From: Lentilactobacillus senioris
GTDB lineage: Bacteria; Bacillota; Bacilli; Lactobacillales; Lactobacillaceae
Length of the DNA: 64,000 nucleotides
Direction: 5' to 3'
NCBI RefSeq assembly: GCF_026798195.1
Contig: NZ_JAPQEZ010000001.1
Coordinates: 370,901 to 434,900, forward strand
The stretch's first letter is position 1; each line of letters starts with the position of its first letter. The position numbers and the translations under genes were made by a program. This document shows positions 62,761 through 64,000 of the stretch, in pieces. The notes beneath the pieces were generated by a model. The model ran no database searches, was not told the DNA's origin, and saw nothing but the letters and a program-made list of their open reading frames with translations.

Positions 62761-64000
62761 TGAAAACAAAATATAAGTTAATGTTAGCTGGCGCTTTCTT
62801 AGGGGTTGGACTAAGTGCCGCACCGCTAAGTAGTTTTGCTGCAGAAGTGATTGATGCTCCTGACAAAGCTGACAAGGTTAAGGTAATTGACGCGGGTAAC
62901 GTAATGAGTACATATAACGATGATGATTTAACCACCGTTAACAATACGTCTCCTCAAGGAAATACCAGTAAGAAGTATGACAAGTACACGTTACATCCTA
63001 CTGATATTACCGAACCCAATAAGTACGACACCATCAGTGGTAGTTCTCAAAAAAATTCATTTTCTACTCAATGGTTCTTACCAGAAGGGTTTAACATTGC
63101 TGGCTACCAACATGGTAACTTCCAAAGTGTGGCCTTCGATGATGAAGACAACATCTACTTCCTTGAATCTGCTGGGACGGGAACTAACCAAGGCGCCATC
63201 GTTAAGTTTAACGTCGATAAATTAAAGGAATTGGGAGTAGGAACCAAGGATACTACAGCAATGTGGTTGGCTTTTGATTACTTCAACCCATTCACAACTG
63301 AAGGGGCTCAGCACAACAAGGAATACAATGAAGCCTACAAGAAGGCACCGTTTGCTAAAAAAGAAGCCCTAGTTGAAACCATTAACAAGAACAAATCTTG
63401 GCGTAATAACCAAGTTAACTACCGAAATAATGCCAAGAAGTATTACCAAGGTTGGAAGACTAAAAAAGCCAAGTACGCTAAATACACGACTGCTAGATAT
63501 AGTTACAAGACCCGTACGAAATACAAGAAGTTAGTAGCTACTGCTACCAAGAAGATGGCAACTTGGATGAAGAGTTACCAAGGTCACAAGACTAAGATTG
63601 CTGCTTATGATAAGAAGTTAGCTGGCTATAACAAGACGTTAGCTGGTTACCAAACTCAAATCGATAAGGTTAAGGCTGATAATCCAGAAATGTTTGCAAA
63701 TGCGGATATCGCCCAAACTGCTCAATTAAGCCCAATCATCAACATTGGTCACGGCCAAACTTTGAGCTTCAACCCAGAAAACAAACACCTTTACTTAGCT
63801 GAAGATGAAAGTTTATCTGACTTGAGCGTTAGTGAAAATAACCAAGTCTTGGAAATGGACACTAACACCTTGCAACCAATTCGTGAATATCGCTTCAAGA
63901 TGCTTCATGACGGCTCTAACTTCCAATTGCACACTTTAGGCTTTGATAAGTCTGGGAATGCGTACTGGGGCCGTAAGAAGGGTTCTGGTTACATGTACTT
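62761..64000 (+). CDS. Large secreted surface protein, 5' part only
   Basis: The frame stays open from the ATG to the window end (413 codons). GAAAGGAAT precedes the ATG. The signal peptide MKTKYKLMLAGAFLGVGLSAAPLSSFA is followed by an acidic region. A segment with repeat-like blocks then follows (FQSVAFDDEDNIYFLESAGTG, and later LHTLGFDKSGNAYWG), suggesting a beta-propeller-type fold. A helical insert very rich in Lys, Tyr, Thr and Gln (about residues 185-305) interrupts it. AAC, AAG, TAC and GGT codons dominate, unlike neighbouring genes, as in highly expressed proteins. I do not recognise the family; such extracellular proteins are common in lactobacilli. Confidence 0.7.

Noticed and set aside
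1-64000. Search for tRNA/rRNA genes, insertion sequences, prophage, CRISPR arrays, toxin-antitoxin pairs and bacteriocin clusters
   Set aside because: None was found by eye. The CPBP-like and VanZ-like genes and the XRE/methyltransferase pair were considered as parts of such systems, but partners are lacking.

Overview
This 64 kb window is low- to mid-GC Firmicutes DNA. It most resembles a chromosome segment of a heterofermentative Lactobacillaceae (class Bacilli). The pointers are AGGAGG ribosome sites, frequent TTG starts, an Apf-type cell-surface domain found in two secreted proteins, a GH65 maltose-type phosphorylase, arginine deiminase, a choloylglycine-hydrolase-family enzyme, a T-box leader, cre-like sites and a TPP riboswitch over a thiM-thiD-thiE salvage operon. 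I saw no rRNA, tRNA, insertion sequence, prophage or CRISPR array. Genus is not decided by what I can read. All coordinates and motif matches were read by eye.

Layout. 1-5 kb: the end of a threonine dehydratase gene, an amino-acid permease, an acetyltransferase with an AlkD-type DNA glycosylase, an Lsa-like ABC-F ATPase and TenA. 5-14 kb: single genes for an SDR, a CPBP protease, OsmC, a secreted nuclease, DedA, a GreA paralogue, VanZ, Usp and a small secreted Apf-domain protein, then a purine permease behind PurBox-like repeats and a LysR regulator. 14-20 kb: a zinc-free S14 ribosomal protein under a Zur-like box, GH65 phosphorylase, and argR-arcA-crp/fnr. 20-33 kb: Ogt, an XRE/methyltransferase pair, an alpha/beta hydrolase, an RNase Y-like protein, UshA-like nucleotidase, a CPA1 antiporter, an Spx paralogue, HAD, nucleoside hydrolase, PrsW and ferredoxin-NADP reductase. 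33-42 kb is mostly envelope: an L,D-transpeptidase with a broken signal peptide, a K+ channel, LTA synthase, an NlpC/P60 protein and an MMPL exporter. 42-51 kb: bile-salt/penicillin amidase, glucosaminidase, TerC, thioredoxin, a T-box-controlled NhaC transporter, a LysM-Apf protein, a Zur-box-controlled zinc-binding lipoprotein and ManA. 51-64 kb: glycerol genes (glpF, a His/Cys-rich small protein, glpK) with cre sites, RlmD-like methyltransferase, an aldo/keto reductase, an SDR, the thiamine operon and the start of a large secreted protein.

Regulatory links stand out more than any single gene. Two Zur-like operators, over the zinc-free S14 gene and over an orphan zinc-type binding lipoprotein, suggest a coherent zinc-starvation response. 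WalR-like repeats precede three cell-wall genes. PurBox-like elements precede the purine permease, and a T-box precedes the NhaC-family transporter. The best candidate for something undescribed is a minus-strand small RNA of about 175 nt at 50.73-50.90 kb. It has its own promoter-like and terminator sequences and three C-rich anti-Shine-Dalgarno motifs, two of them shown in hairpin loops. Other oddities are an apparent AUC start codon in rpsN, an Spx paralogue without its CxxC switch, an RNase Y-like protein with a degenerate KH GxxG loop, and a glycerol kinase lacking the HPr-phosphorylated histidine.
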